DNA of 40,114 nucleotides from Actinomycetes bacterium (GCA_021814565.1 JAKAIC010000008.1:1-40114), one strand, 5' to 3'. Positions 1 to 7,487 are shown, numbered from the stretch's first letter. Notes: generated by a model not told the origin, from the sequence alone. Translations and numbers: made by a program.

Positions 1-75
1 CGAGCCGTCGGGAATGCTGGCATCGGCGGGGACGTCCGGCCCGTACTGTCGCAGCCAGGGTCGATCGAGTGTCAT
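1..75 (-). CDS. Long-chain acyl-CoA ligase, N-terminal fragment (partial)
   Basis: Only the first 25 codons are inside the window; the gene runs off the left edge. Reading leftward from the ATG at 75, the product begins MTLDRPWLRQYGPDVPAD. The pattern RPWL-x-x-Y-x-x-x-VPA is the usual opening of AMP-forming long-chain fatty-acid-CoA ligases (FadD type) in actinobacteria, which activate fatty acids with ATP and CoA. A GGAG ribosome binding site lies about 7 nt before the start. The gene is divergent from the diguanylate cyclase at 368. The call rests on a short N-terminal signature only, so another AMP-binding enzyme is possible. Confidence 0.6.
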   Translation of the reverse strand, partial: MTLDRPWLRQYGPDVPADASIPDGS

Positions 76-142
76 TCAGGTCTCCGAATCCACCAGCCGC
101 GGTCGGCACGGGCTACGCGCTCCGCAGCACGTAAGTTACGCG

Positions 143-148
143 AGCGTA
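143..148 (-). promoter_or_regulatory. Candidate -10 box for the acyl-CoA ligase
   Basis: On the minus strand this reads TACGCT, the same TAnnnT hexamer found before other genes here. A second candidate, TAACTT at 132-137, sits inside the perfect 11-bp palindrome CGTAAgTTACG (130-140), which could be a regulator site. No convincing -35 was seen. Confidence 0.3.
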
Positions 149-340
149 GGTTGTGGCGCCAGCGTCGCGGCCTGCCGGCCTGCGCAATCGGATCTCCGTT
201 CGCTGTACGGGGCGACATCAATGATCGGTTGGCGCAGGAGCAGGTCGGGGAGGGCTCCGGTCGGCTCCAAGGGCCAGGCTCCCGGTCGCCGGGGCAGGGC
301 CGGCGGCTGCATTGTCCGCAGCGAACGCCATGGGCCTCCC

Positions 341-346
341 TACAAT
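341..346 (+). promoter_or_regulatory. Candidate -10 box (TACAAT) for the diguanylate cyclase
   Basis: TACAAT differs from TATAAT at one position. A start of transcription about 7 nt downstream would give a leader of roughly 15 nt that still contains the GGAGGT ribosome binding site at 355-360. No good -35 is visible. Confidence 0.4.
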
Positions 347-367
347 CGTGAAACGGAGGTGTCGCTG

Positions 368-1390
368 ATGGATGTACAGGCCAAGCGTGCCTTCCGTATG
401 GACCTGGCTGGTCGCGATGCCCCGATCCAGTTGCGGTGGGCCATCATCGTCATGGTCGTCATGTCGCTGCTCAACCGCGGCTTCGGCGTGCACTCGGTGA
501 CCAACATCATCATTGACGCGCTGCTCATCCTGTGGATGCTGGCAAGCTGGTGGCTCTCCCGGCACCTCCGAGTGAATCCACACTTCACGCCCTGGTTGAC
601 GGCCAACGTCGGCGTTTCGGTGATGGTTGGCCTCACCCTCGAATACGCCGGGACCCCCTCGCCAACCAGTCCGGGCTACACCTACGTCCTGTTGGTGATG
701 GTGGCCACCGGACCTATGTGTCTCGGCTACCTGCCGACACTGGCAGCGGGCGCCGTCATGTTCCTGTGCTTTGCGCAGTTCCGGGGCGAGTGGAGCAGCA
801 CGGACCAGCGCAGCTGGCTGTTGACCTCGATCGCGGCGGTCGCCGTGGCTCTGGTGCTGCTGCGGGTTCGCGTGCGCGCCATCGACGACCTGGCCGAGTC
901 GAGTGAGCAGGTGCATGCCTTCGCCCTGCAGGACCATCTCACCGGCGTGCTCAACCGCCGTGGCCTCACCGAGCGGTTCAATGCCCTGTTCGCCATGTCG
1001 GTGCGCCTGCAGCAACCACTGTTCGCCTGCTTCATCGATGTCGACGGGCTCAAGCGCGCCAACGATGTCCATGGCCACGAGGTTGGTGACGCCGTCATCT
1101 GTGCGGTGGCTGATGCCATCCACCGTGCCATGCGCGAGTCGGATGTGGTGGCACGCTGGGGTGGCGATGAATTCGTGGTCGTGGGGATCGGCGCACCCTG
1201 GCCGCCGGAGGCGATCGAAGGCCGCATCCTGGATCACCTGCGCCAATCCGGTTGGGACCCGGCACTGTGGACACCGGCGGTGAGCGTGGGTGTGGCACGG
1301 GCCGATTCCGCAGAGCGGGATCTCGAGGGCCTGCTGGCGGCGGCCGACCAGGACATGTACGAACGACGCTCCCGGCGCCGAGCCGACTGA
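368..1390 (+). CDS. Membrane-anchored GGDEF diguanylate cyclase
   Basis: 340-residue protein predicted to make cyclic di-GMP from two GTP. Residues ~23-170 hold about five hydrophobic segments (a small membrane sensor region I do not recognise); residues ~185-335 form a GGDEF domain. The active-site motif GGDEF is intact at 265-269, and the product-inhibition site R-x-x-D (R256, D259) stands exactly five residues before it, so feedback inhibition is expected. The DHLTGVLNRRG stretch (~189-199) is the typical domain start. The ATG at 368 is chosen because GGAGGT lies 7 nt upstream; the frame is open further upstream but that part does not look coding. There is no EAL partner in the window. Confidence 0.9.
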   Translation: MDVQAKRAFRMDLAGRDAPIQLRWAIIVMVVMSLLNRGFGVHSVTNIIIDALLILWMLASWWLSRHLRVNPHFTPWLTANVGVSVMVGLTLEYAGTPSPTSPGYTYVLLVMVATGPMCLGYLPTLAAGAVMFLCFAQFRGEWSSTDQRSWLLTSIAAVAVALVLLRVRVRAIDDLAESSEQVHAFALQDHLTGVLNRRGLTERFNALFAMSVRLQQPLFACFIDVDGLKRANDVHGHEVGDAVICAVADAIHRAMRESDVVARWGGDEFVVVGIGAPWPPEAIEGRILDHLRQSGWDPALWTPAVSVGVARADSAERDLEGLLAAADQDMYERRSRRRAD

Positions 1391-1414
1391 TTGACCGCGG
1401 CCTCCGTAGCAGGG

Positions 1415-1451
1415 CTGCCCGCCCTCGGAATTGCCGGGCCCGAGGGGGCAG
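1415..1451. terminator. Stem-loop between the GGDEF gene and the DUF1697 gene
   Basis: Arms 1415-1428 and 1440-1451 pair over 12 bp with a 2-nt bulge (CTGCC-cg-CCCTCGG with CCGAGGGGGCAG). No T-run follows, which is common for actinobacterial terminators. It lies 24 nt after the GGDEF stop and could end that transcript. Confidence 0.45.
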
Positions 1452-1500
1452 ACACGACGACTCCTTCGCGGCACAATGCGCTGCAAGGGAAGGTTGGGCA

Positions 1501-2061
1501 ATGTCGGGTGCGCAGGCTTGCGTCGTGTTGCTGCGGGGAGTCAATCTGGGCGGACGCAATGTGCTTCCCATGGCTGACTTGCGCAATGCGCTGAGCGCCG
1601 CTGGTCTGCACGACGTCCGCACTTACATCCAGACCGGCAACATCGTGTGCACGGCAGTGGATGGCGCATCGCCGGACTCCATCGGTCGCCTGGTTCACAG
1701 CGTGCTGCGTCAGCAGTTCAGTCTCTCCGTCCCGCTGATCGTGGTGCCGAGAGCCGAACTGCAGGCCGCCGTGAGTGCCATGCCCTTCCGCGGCGCCGCA
1801 CCCACATCAGTGCATGTGATCATGCATGCCCAGCCCGCAGAGGCGGAGAACGCCCTGACCCGCGCCCTGGCCTTCGCCACACCTGCCACCGCGCATGACC
1901 AGGCGGTGCGCAGTGGTCGAGTCATCTACCTGCATACACCCCACGGTTTTGCGCGCAGCAAGCTGGCGGCCGACATCCTGCGCTTCGGCAACGGCACGGC
2001 ACGCAATCTGGGCACTGTTTCCACCTTGCTGCACATGTGCGATGACGTGCAGGTGGCGTGA
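1501..2061 (+). CDS. DUF1697 family protein
   Basis: 186-residue cytoplasmic protein of the DUF1697 family, whose biochemical role is not established. The family hallmarks are visible: an opening LLRGVNLGGRN (residues ~9-19), a helix starting MADLR, and Y-I-Q-T-G-N-I-V (~42-49), matching the usual [YF]-x-x-[ST]-G-N. Its length matches the family norm of about 175-185. The ATG at 1501 follows an AAGGGAAGG ribosome binding site (1485-1493); the upstream open frame is not typical coding sequence. It is convergent with the S51 peptidase gene with only 6 nt between stop codons. Confidence 0.85.
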   Translation: MSGAQACVVLLRGVNLGGRNVLPMADLRNALSAAGLHDVRTYIQTGNIVCTAVDGASPDSIGRLVHSVLRQQFSLSVPLIVVPRAELQAAVSAMPFRGAAPTSVHVIMHAQPAEAENALTRALAFATPATAHDQAVRSGRVIYLHTPHGFARSKLAADILRFGNGTARNLGTVSTLLHMCDDVQVA

Positions 2062-2067
2062 GCCGGA

Positions 2068-3225
2068 TCAGGCGATGGACCAGGTGGAGCCATCGGGCGT
2101 ATCCGTGATGGTGACACGGAGATCGCGGAGCCGGGTACGTATCTCGTCGGCCTCGGCCCAGAAGCCGTTCTGGCGAGCAGCACTTCGGGCAGCCAACAGA
2201 GCCTCGATATAGGGACCCACGATCTCAGCCAGGTCAAGGCTGGGATTGGCCGCCAGTTGTCCCAGATGGATGATGACGGCGTGCATGGCCGCCCGCTTCG
2301 CGGGGTCACGCTCCACATCGTCAAGCGCCAGCAGCGCGTCGACCGCGTCCTCGACCCGTCCCTCGTCCAGCATCGAGTGCAGGGTCAGGTCGTCCCAGAC
2401 CACGGGTGTCGACGTCTCCGAGGTGGTGAGTCGGGTACCTGCGCGCTCCGCGACTTCCTGCACCGAGACCTCGCCGCCGGTGGGTACCACCCACATGAGG
2501 CCGTTCATGCGCACCGTCATTCCGCCGCGACCGAAGACGTGCACCCGTTGCGAATCCAGGTCGAAGCGCACGCCGGTGTGTTCGTCGATTCCGAGTACGA
2601 AGCAGTCCTCGGGGAGCATGGCCTCCAGCGCTGAGAGGCGACGCTCGCCCACGTAGCAGAATCGAGTGTCGTGGGTGCCACCCTCGGCATTGTCGAAGTG
2701 CGGGATGACGGCAGCACGCAATCCCGTGGCATGCCCGAGGAAATCGAGACCGGGCAGCCAATGCGGATCCTCGCCGACCTTGTAGATCTCGTACACCGGC
2801 ATGGTGAAGGCCCCGGCCGTGAGTGCGGCAGCCGATGCGAACACCACGTGGCCACGCGCCAGCACCGCCTCGAAGGCGCTGGCGGCACCGGTCTCGCGCC
2901 ATACGCGCAGGGCATAGGTGGGGCTGCCGGGGCCGGCGAAGACCCAACGTGCGCGGCGCAGCGCCTCGACGGTGGTGCCCACCACCAGCGCTGCAGCGTC
3001 GGGACTGCGCAGGCTGGCCACGTCAATGCGGCGACCCACTGCATAGGCGAAGTAGCGCAACACGCGTTCGCTGAGTTCGTCGGCGTTCTCCTGGAAGCCG
3101 TAGGGGCTGTCCAGAGTGAGGGCCGCTCCCGGTGACGAGGGCACATCGGCAAGCAGGCGCTGGTGCGCGGTGACCATGGTGGGGCTGGTCTCGCCGGACC
3201 CCATCAGTACCAGACTTCGTGCCAC
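2068..3225 (-). CDS. Peptidase S51 / cyanophycinase-like protein with CysRS-like C-terminal tail
   Basis: About 385 residues. Residues ~1-250 resemble the S51 peptidase/cyanophycinase-like group with a class-I glutamine-amidotransferase fold: the opening SLVLMGSGETSP, the GPGSP turn at ~99, and a probable serine nucleophile elbow FASAAALTAG at ~129-138 (Ser ~131). Substrate is unknown; no cyanophycin synthetase is in view. The last ~35 residues (ARQNGFWAEADEIRTRL..., then DTPDGSTW) look like the C-terminal end of cysteinyl-tRNA synthetase. I prefer the GTG at 3225 because it gives the usual N-terminus and has CATGAT 6 nt upstream (leaderless spacing); a GTG at 3243 would add six residues. There is no clear Shine-Dalgarno for either. 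Confidence 0.75.
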   Translation of the reverse strand: MARSLVLMGSGETSPTMVTAHQRLLADVPSSPGAALTLDSPYGFQENADELSERVLRYFAYAVGRRIDVASLRSPDAAALVVGTTVEALRRARWVFAGPGSPTYALRVWRETGAASAFEAVLARGHVVFASAAALTAGAFTMPVYEIYKVGEDPHWLPGLDFLGHATGLRAAVIPHFDNAEGGTHDTRFCYVGERRLSALEAMLPEDCFVLGIDEHTGVRFDLDSQRVHVFGRGGMTVRMNGLMWVVPTGGEVSVQEVAERAGTRLTTSETSTPVVWDDLTLHSMLDEGRVEDAVDALLALDDVERDPAKRAAMHAVIIHLGQLAANPSLDLAEIVGPYIEALLAARSAARQNGFWAEADEIRTRLRDLRVTITDTPDGSTWSIA

Positions 3226-3231
3226 CGCAGC

Positions 3232-3237
3232 ATCATG
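3232..3237 (-). promoter_or_regulatory. Weak -10-like hexamer before the S51 peptidase
   Basis: CATGAT on the minus strand, six nucleotides before the GTG at 3225, mirrors the spacing of the stronger leaderless promoters in this window but lacks the first T of TAnnnT. Confidence 0.25.
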
Positions 3238-3310
3238 GCACACGGTGCTGAACGGCGTCCCTGCCAGGCAGAAGGCAACAGGCCACCTGAGCAGTCATTG
3301 CCGATCCGCG

Positions 3311-4036
3311 TCAGATGCTCCGTCGCTTCAAGGTGAGCGATCCGATGACGACGCACCCGACGACGAAGGCCCAGATGACACCGAATTTCCACCACACCTC
3401 GGAGGACAGCGTGGCCTGTGCCGACACGCCATTGAGTACATCCACGGCGTAGGAGAGTGGCAGCAGATTGCTGATGGGCTGCAGGATGTGATTGAGGCTG
3501 TCGCGTGGGACGAAGAGCCCGCACAGGAAGAGCTGGGGGATGATGACCGCCGGCAGGAACTGCACGGCCTGGAACTCCGTCTGCGCCAGAGCGCTGAGTG
3601 CCAGGCCCAGGGCGGTACCGAGCTGGGCGACGGACATGGCCACCACGATGGCCATCCACTTGGGGCCGGCGAACTGCAGGTTTAGCCACCACACCGCGAC
3701 GCCGACAGCGATGAGCGATTGCAGCAGCGAGAGCACCGCAAAGGCCAGTTGGTAACCGATGATGAAATCGACTTTGCGCATGGGCATGGAGAGCAGGCGT
3801 TCCAGGGTGCCGGATTGACGTTCTCGGAGCGTGGCGATGCTCGTCACCAGAAACATGGTGATGAAGGGGAAGATGCCAAGCATGGAGAGACCGATGCGGT
3901 CGAAGACCGGCTGGGGGAAGATCCATGACACCAGCGCCATCAGGAAGACGGGCACGATCATGAGCAGGGCCATGGTGCGTCGATCGTGACGCAGTTGCTT
4001 GAGCACCCTTTGGGCAGTGGAGGTGATGCGATTCAT
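3311..4036 (-). CDS. ABC-2 type transporter permease
   Basis: 241-residue integral membrane protein, the membrane half of a DrrAB-like exporter. About six hydrophobic segments are visible, the first at ~22-40 (ALLMIVPVFLMALVSWIF) and the last at ~217-233. The cytoplasmic loop TLRERQSGTLERLLSMPMRK (~69-88) is the classic ABC-2 signature; the ending SLTLKRRSI is also typical. Its ATG overlaps the stop of the ATPase gene (ATGA, 4033-4036), so the two are translationally coupled and should form one complex. Substrate cannot be told; drug, lipid or polysaccharide export are all possible. The 85 nt before the next gene (3226-3310) hold nothing I recognise. Confidence 0.88.
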   Translation of the reverse strand: MNRITSTAQRVLKQLRHDRRTMALLMIVPVFLMALVSWIFPQPVFDRIGLSMLGIFPFITMFLVTSIATLRERQSGTLERLLSMPMRKVDFIIGYQLAFAVLSLLQSLIAVGVAVWWLNLQFAGPKWMAIVVAMSVAQLGTALGLALSALAQTEFQAVQFLPAVIIPQLFLCGLFVPRDSLNHILQPISNLLPLSYAVDVLNGVSAQATLSSEVWWKFGVIWAFVVGCVVIGSLTLKRRSI

Positions 4037-4743
4037 GCTGCAGCTCCGTCAATCAGCGCGAGGAACGCCTGCTCGACGTTGTTGGTGCCGGTGCGGGTGA
4101 GCAGAGACGGGATCTCCTCATTGGCCAGCAGTTTCCCGTCGCGGAGGAGGAGCAGGGTGTCGCAGCGCTCGGCTTCATCCATGACGTGGCTGGAGACCAG
4201 CACGGTGTTGCCGGCGTCCGCGAGCCGGCGGAACAGAGCCCACAGGTCGCGTCGCAGCACCGGGTCCAGGCCCACGGTGGGTTCGTCGAGCACTAGCACG
4301 GGTGGCTGGCCCAGCAATGCGATGGCCAGCGAGCAGCGTGAGCGTTCGCCGCCGGACAGCGAGGCAACGCGCGCGGTGGCCCGGTGGTTGAGGTCGACGC
4401 TGTCGATGGTGAAGGGGATTCGGGAGTTGTCGAGGCCGAGCACCCGTGCGAAGTACTCGAGGTTCTCGAGCACGGTGAGGTCACCGTAGACCGAGGGCGC
4501 TTGCGTGACATAGCCAACGCGGTGACGAAGCGAGGGACTGCCCGCTGGCTCGCCAAGGACCATAACCTCGCCCGAGAGGATGCGCTGCACGCCGACGATG
4601 GAGCGAATGAGCGTGGTCTTGCCGCCGCCGCTGGGGCCTACCAATCCGGTGAGCCGACCGGCATCGATGGCCACGGAGAAATCGGAAAGGACCACATTGT
4701 GACCGCGTCGTACGGTCAGGTTGCGGACACTGATGGACGCCAT
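4033..4743 (-). CDS. ABC transporter ATP-binding protein
   Basis: 236-residue ATPase that powers the permease encoded just downstream. Walker A GPSGGGKTT at residues 36-44, Q-loop in GYVTQAP, signature LSGGERSR, Walker B VLVLDEPT followed by GLDP, and the switch histidine in VSSH are all intact. The C-terminus stops soon after the core domain. The ATG at 4743 has the purine-rich ribosome binding site GAAGGGAAG just upstream; the frame is open further upstream but with no credible start. With its permease partner it forms a two-gene exporter of the DrrA/NatA kind with unknown substrate. Confidence 0.9.
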   Translation of the reverse strand: MASISVRNLTVRRGHNVVLSDFSVAIDAGRLTGLVGPSGGGKTTLIRSIVGVQRILSGEVMVLGEPAGSPSLRHRVGYVTQAPSVYGDLTVLENLEYFARVLGLDNSRIPFTIDSVDLNHRATARVASLSGGERSRCSLAIALLGQPPVLVLDEPTVGLDPVLRRDLWALFRRLADAGNTVLVSSHVMDEAERCDTLLLLRDGKLLANEEIPSLLTRTGTNNVEQAFLALIDGAAA

Positions 4744-4770
4744 CGGGTCTTCCCTTCGCAGGCTGCGTCG

Positions 4771-4776
4771 AGCGTA
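4771..4776 (-). promoter_or_regulatory. Candidate -10 box (TACGCT) for the ABC exporter genes
   Basis: TACGCT on the minus strand; transcription would start about 7 nt on, giving a leader of about 20 nt that includes the GAAGGGAAG ribosome binding site. The rest of the 264-nt divergent gap up to 5007 is GC-rich, with a short tandem GCTGGCCCC repeat at 4848-4865. Confidence 0.35.
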
Positions 4777-5007
4777 GCAACGCGGACTGGCGGCGGCGGG
4801 GAATGATGCCCGAGCAAGGCCCGTCGAATCCCGGACCGCCGACCCTCGCTGGCCCCGCTGGCCCCTCTGGCCAGGTGGTGAAGGACGGGCCTCCGTCGCG
4901 CGCAGCCGTCCCCATCGCCGCGGGCTGCCGGCGGCGGGCGTCGCTGCTGCACATGAAGGGAACGTCGCAAAGGTGCGCGCGATCAGGGCACCTGCTTCAC
5001 TGCGCCC

Positions 5008-5694
5008 GTGACCATCGATCAGAAGCCATCGGCCGCACCCGCGGGCCTCGGCAGCCGCAGCCAACACACCTACTACGCCACCGTGGTCGCGGTCTTCTGC
5101 GTGCTGCTGCTCATCTCGAATATCGGGGCGGTGAAGCTGATCCAGATTGGTCCACTGGTCTTCGACGGTGGCGCGATCCTCTTCCCGATGACGTACATCG
5201 TCGACGACATCCTGGCCGAGATCTACGGTTTCAAGAACTCCCGTCGCGCCATCTACACCGCCATGTTCCTGCAACTGGTGGCGGCGCTCGCCTTCTGGAT
5301 CGTCACCGAACTGCCGTCCGCTCCCGGCGGAATCGCAGCGGATACCTACTCGCAGGTGGTGGGTTTCGTACCGCGTATCGTGGGCGCCAGCCTCACCGCC
5401 TTCATCTGCGGGGAGCTGCTCAACTCACTGGTACTGGTCAAGATCAAGCAACGCACCAAGGAACCCAAGCTATGGCTGCGGCTGGTGTCGTCCACGGCTG
5501 TCGGTGAGCTCACCGACACCTTCATCTTCTGCACGGTGGCCTTTTTCGGTGTCATCACGGGTGCGGAATTCGCCAACTACGTGTTCACGGGTTACGTGTA
5601 CAAGGTGGGCGTGGAGATCCTGATGCTGCCGATCACCTATCGCGTGATCGCCTGGCTGAAGCGCCACGAGCCGACCTACGTGCCCTGGGTGTGA
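5008..5694 (+). CDS. Queuosine-precursor transporter (DUF165/YhhQ family)
   Basis: 228-residue inner membrane protein of the VUT/YhhQ family, which takes up 7-cyano- or 7-aminomethyl-7-deazaguanine (or queuine) for tRNA modification. Six or so hydrophobic segments; family features are LLLISNIGAVKL (~34-45), FDGGAILFPMTYIVDDILAEIYG (split over ~52-75) with its acidic residues in the membrane, and ELTDTFIF (~168-175). The GTG at 5008 is the start; TTCACT lies six nucleotides before it, near the leaderless spacing used elsewhere here, but no Shine-Dalgarno is seen. The gene is convergent with tgt, the enzyme that would use the imported base, which supports the assignment strongly. Confidence 0.88.
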   Translation: MTIDQKPSAAPAGLGSRSQHTYYATVVAVFCVLLLISNIGAVKLIQIGPLVFDGGAILFPMTYIVDDILAEIYGFKNSRRAIYTAMFLQLVAALAFWIVTELPSAPGGIAADTYSQVVGFVPRIVGASLTAFICGELLNSLVLVKIKQRTKEPKLWLRLVSSTAVGELTDTFIFCTVAFFGVITGAEFANYVFTGYVYKVGVEILMLPITYRVIAWLKRHEPTYVPWV

Positions 5695-5707
5695 CACCAC
5701 CGGTACC

Positions 5708-5775
5708 ACTTCTGCCACCTGATCGCGCGTTCAAGCGGTAACTGCCGCATGAACGCGCGATCAGGTGGCAGAAGT
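5708..5775. repeat. 26-bp perfect inverted repeat between the queuosine transporter gene and tgt
   Basis: Arms 5708-5733 and 5750-5775 are perfect reverse complements over 26 bp; after one A:A mismatch the stem resumes for 4 bp (GCGG 5735-5738 with CCGC 5745-5748) around a 6-nt loop. The right arm contains the tgt stop codon (5761-5763) and its last four sense codons. Placement between two convergent genes suits a bidirectional terminator, but the arms are far longer than needed and no T-runs flank them, so a REP-like or mobile palindromic element is also possible. Confidence 0.85.
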
Positions 5776-7014
5776 TGCAGCCGAGGCTGCTCCGGGTCGG
5801 GTATAGCCGCCCAGGAACTCGTCGCGGAAATCCCAGTAACTGCCATCGATGATCGATGCGCGAATGCGGGCTACCAGACCAACGATGAAGGCCTGGTTGT
5901 GAATGGTGGCGAGCGTCGCGGACAGCATCTCCTTCCCACGGAAGAGATGGTGCAGGTAGGCGCGCGTGTAGTTGGTGCAGGTGTAACAACTGCAGTCGTC
6001 CTCGATGGGGATGAAGGAGCGGCGGTGGCCGGCGGCCATCAGATTGAAGCGGCCATGTCGCGTGTACACGGCGCTGTTGCGCGCGACTCGCGACGGACTC
6101 ACGCAGTCGAAGGTGTCGATCCCGTGCTCGATGGCGGTGAAGAAATCCTCGGGCTCACCGATGCCGAGCAGGTGCCGCGGCTTGCCTTCAGGCAACTCCT
6201 CAGTGACCCATCCGCAGATGGTGCCCAGCTGCTGCTTCTCCAGGGCGCCGCCGATGCCGAAGCCATCGAAGGGCAGAGAGGCCAGATTGCGCGCGGCCTT
6301 GCGGCGCAGGTCCTCGTACTGCGCGCCCTGCACCACGCCGAACAAGCCCTGGTACGGCTTGCCAACGCGCGCTGAGGTGAGCCGTTCGTGTTCCACGACG
6401 CAACGCCGGGCCCAGGCCAGGGTGCGGTCGAGCGAGTGCTCCTGGTAGTGGCGGGTGTTCATGAGTGTGGTGCACTCGTCGAACGCGAACATGATGTCGG
6501 CACCGAGCTGGTGCTGCACCTGCATCGACACCTCGGGGGTGAAGCGGTGCATGGAGCCGTCGATATGCGACTTGAAGGTCACGCCGTCGTCGTCGACGTG
6601 GGCCAGTCGGTCCTTGCCGGCTGCTATGACGTCGTCGTCCTGCTTACCCTGCACATCCATGGCCAGGATCTTCTTGAAGCCCACGCCCAGCGAGAGCACC
6701 TGGAAGCCGCCGCTGTCGGTGAAGGTGGGGCCGGGCCAGTTCATGAACTGCGACAGGCCACCTGCCTCATCCACGATCTGCGGGCCGGGCTGCAGATACA
6801 GGTGGTAGGCATTGGCGAGGATGGCATTGGCGCCCAGCCCGGCCATGGCCTCGGGCAGCACCGATTTGACGGTTGCCTTGGTGCCGACCGGGATGAAGGC
6901 CGGAGTGGCGATGTCACCGTGCGGAGTGTGGAGCGTGCCTGCGCGCCCGAGCGTGGCAGCACCGTCACGAGTGGCGAGCCGGCGCTGGATGGTGAAGGGA
7001 AGCCGCGGATTCAC
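5761..7014 (-). CDS. tgt: tRNA-guanine(34) transglycosylase
   Basis: 417-residue enzyme that exchanges guanine-34 in GUN-anticodon tRNAs for a queuosine precursor. Catalytic aspartates are present in FTDSGGFQV (D100) and GIDTFDCV (D303), with SPSRVARN following; the Zn site is C-S-C-Y-T-C at 341-346 plus a downstream His; FDECT (C181) fits a bacterial base-binding pocket. A roughly 25-residue acidic insertion around 115-143 (QDDDVI...AHVDDDG) is typical of actinobacterial Tgt as I recall it. The GTG start at 7014 overlaps the marR stop (GTGA, 7011-7014), so it is translationally coupled. The last residues are encoded inside a long palindrome, so the Ala/Thr-rich C-terminus may be a late addition. 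Confidence 0.96.
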   Translation of the reverse strand: MNPRLPFTIQRRLATRDGAATLGRAGTLHTPHGDIATPAFIPVGTKATVKSVLPEAMAGLGANAILANAYHLYLQPGPQIVDEAGGLSQFMNWPGPTFTDSGGFQVLSLGVGFKKILAMDVQGKQDDDVIAAGKDRLAHVDDDGVTFKSHIDGSMHRFTPEVSMQVQHQLGADIMFAFDECTTLMNTRHYQEHSLDRTLAWARRCVVEHERLTSARVGKPYQGLFGVVQGAQYEDLRRKAARNLASLPFDGFGIGGALEKQQLGTICGWVTEELPEGKPRHLLGIGEPEDFFTAIEHGIDTFDCVSPSRVARNSAVYTRHGRFNLMAAGHRRSFIPIEDDCSCYTCTNYTRAYLHHLFRGKEMLSATLATIHNQAFIVGLVARIRASIIDGSYWDFRDEFLGGYTRPGAASAATSAT

Positions 7015-7481
7015 GGATTGGGGATCTCGACACTGGCGCCGAGCGCCGTCACCAGCTTGGCGGAGGCTTCGCCCAAAGCCTTGAACTCCTCAGGTGTCAA
7101 CACATCAACCATGTGTCGCCGAACCGACTCCACGTGGTCCTGTGCTGCCTTCTGTAGCAGCTGCCAGCCCTTGTCGCTCATGACCGCGAGCAAGCCACGG
7201 CCGTCGTCTTCGCACACCCGTCGAGTGACCAGGCCCGCGCGTTCCATGCGATCCACCTGATGCGTTAGTCGCGATCGGGAGACCAGGGTCTTGTGTGCCA
7301 GCTCGCTCATGCGCAGCGAGTGGGAGTCCGATTCAGACAGCCGAACCAGGATGTCGTAATCGGCAAGGGTGAGCCCGTGCGACTCCTGCAGTTCGCGGCC
7401 CAGCACCTCGGGGACGAGCGTCATCGCGGTCAGCCAGGAGCGCCAATGCACCTGTTCCTGGTGCGACAGCCAGCGGGTCAT
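7011..7481 (-). CDS. MarR-family transcriptional regulator
   Basis: 156-residue winged-helix repressor-type protein. The helix-turn-helix region is around residues 58-80 (SLRMSELAHKTLVSRSRLTH), followed by the wing VTRRVCEDDGRGLLAVMSDKG (~92-112), the standard MarR layout; ligand is unknown. I place the start at the ATG at 7481: it gives the normal family length and has a TACACT -10 box six nucleotides upstream. It overlaps tgt by four bases, so it is the first gene of a marR-tgt unit and could respond to the supply of a queuosine precursor, though that is inference only. Confidence 0.88.
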   Translation of the reverse strand: MTRWLSHQEQVHWRSWLTAMTLVPEVLGRELQESHGLTLADYDILVRLSESDSHSLRMSELAHKTLVSRSRLTHQVDRMERAGLVTRRVCEDDGRGLLAVMSDKGWQLLQKAAQDHVESVRRHMVDVLTPEEFKALGEASAKLVTALGASVEIPNP

Positions 7482-7487
7482 GCGGGC

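Noticed and set aside
218-1501. Long open frame on the minus strand opposite the GGDEF gene
   Set aside because: Antisense shadow with His/Arg-rich composition; the plus strand has a full GGDEF domain and a good ribosome binding site.
4848-4871. Tandem GCTGGCCCC repeat in the gap between the ABC exporter and DUF165 genes
   Set aside because: Only two full copies plus a partial one in a GC-rich gap; too short to assign meaning.
4971-4993. Small hairpin AGGTGC/GCACCT before the DUF165 transporter, considered as a preQ1 riboswitch
   Set aside because: Only a 6-bp stem, no match to the preQ1-I, II or III consensus as I know them, and the position 15 nt before the start leaves no room for a full aptamer plus expression platform.
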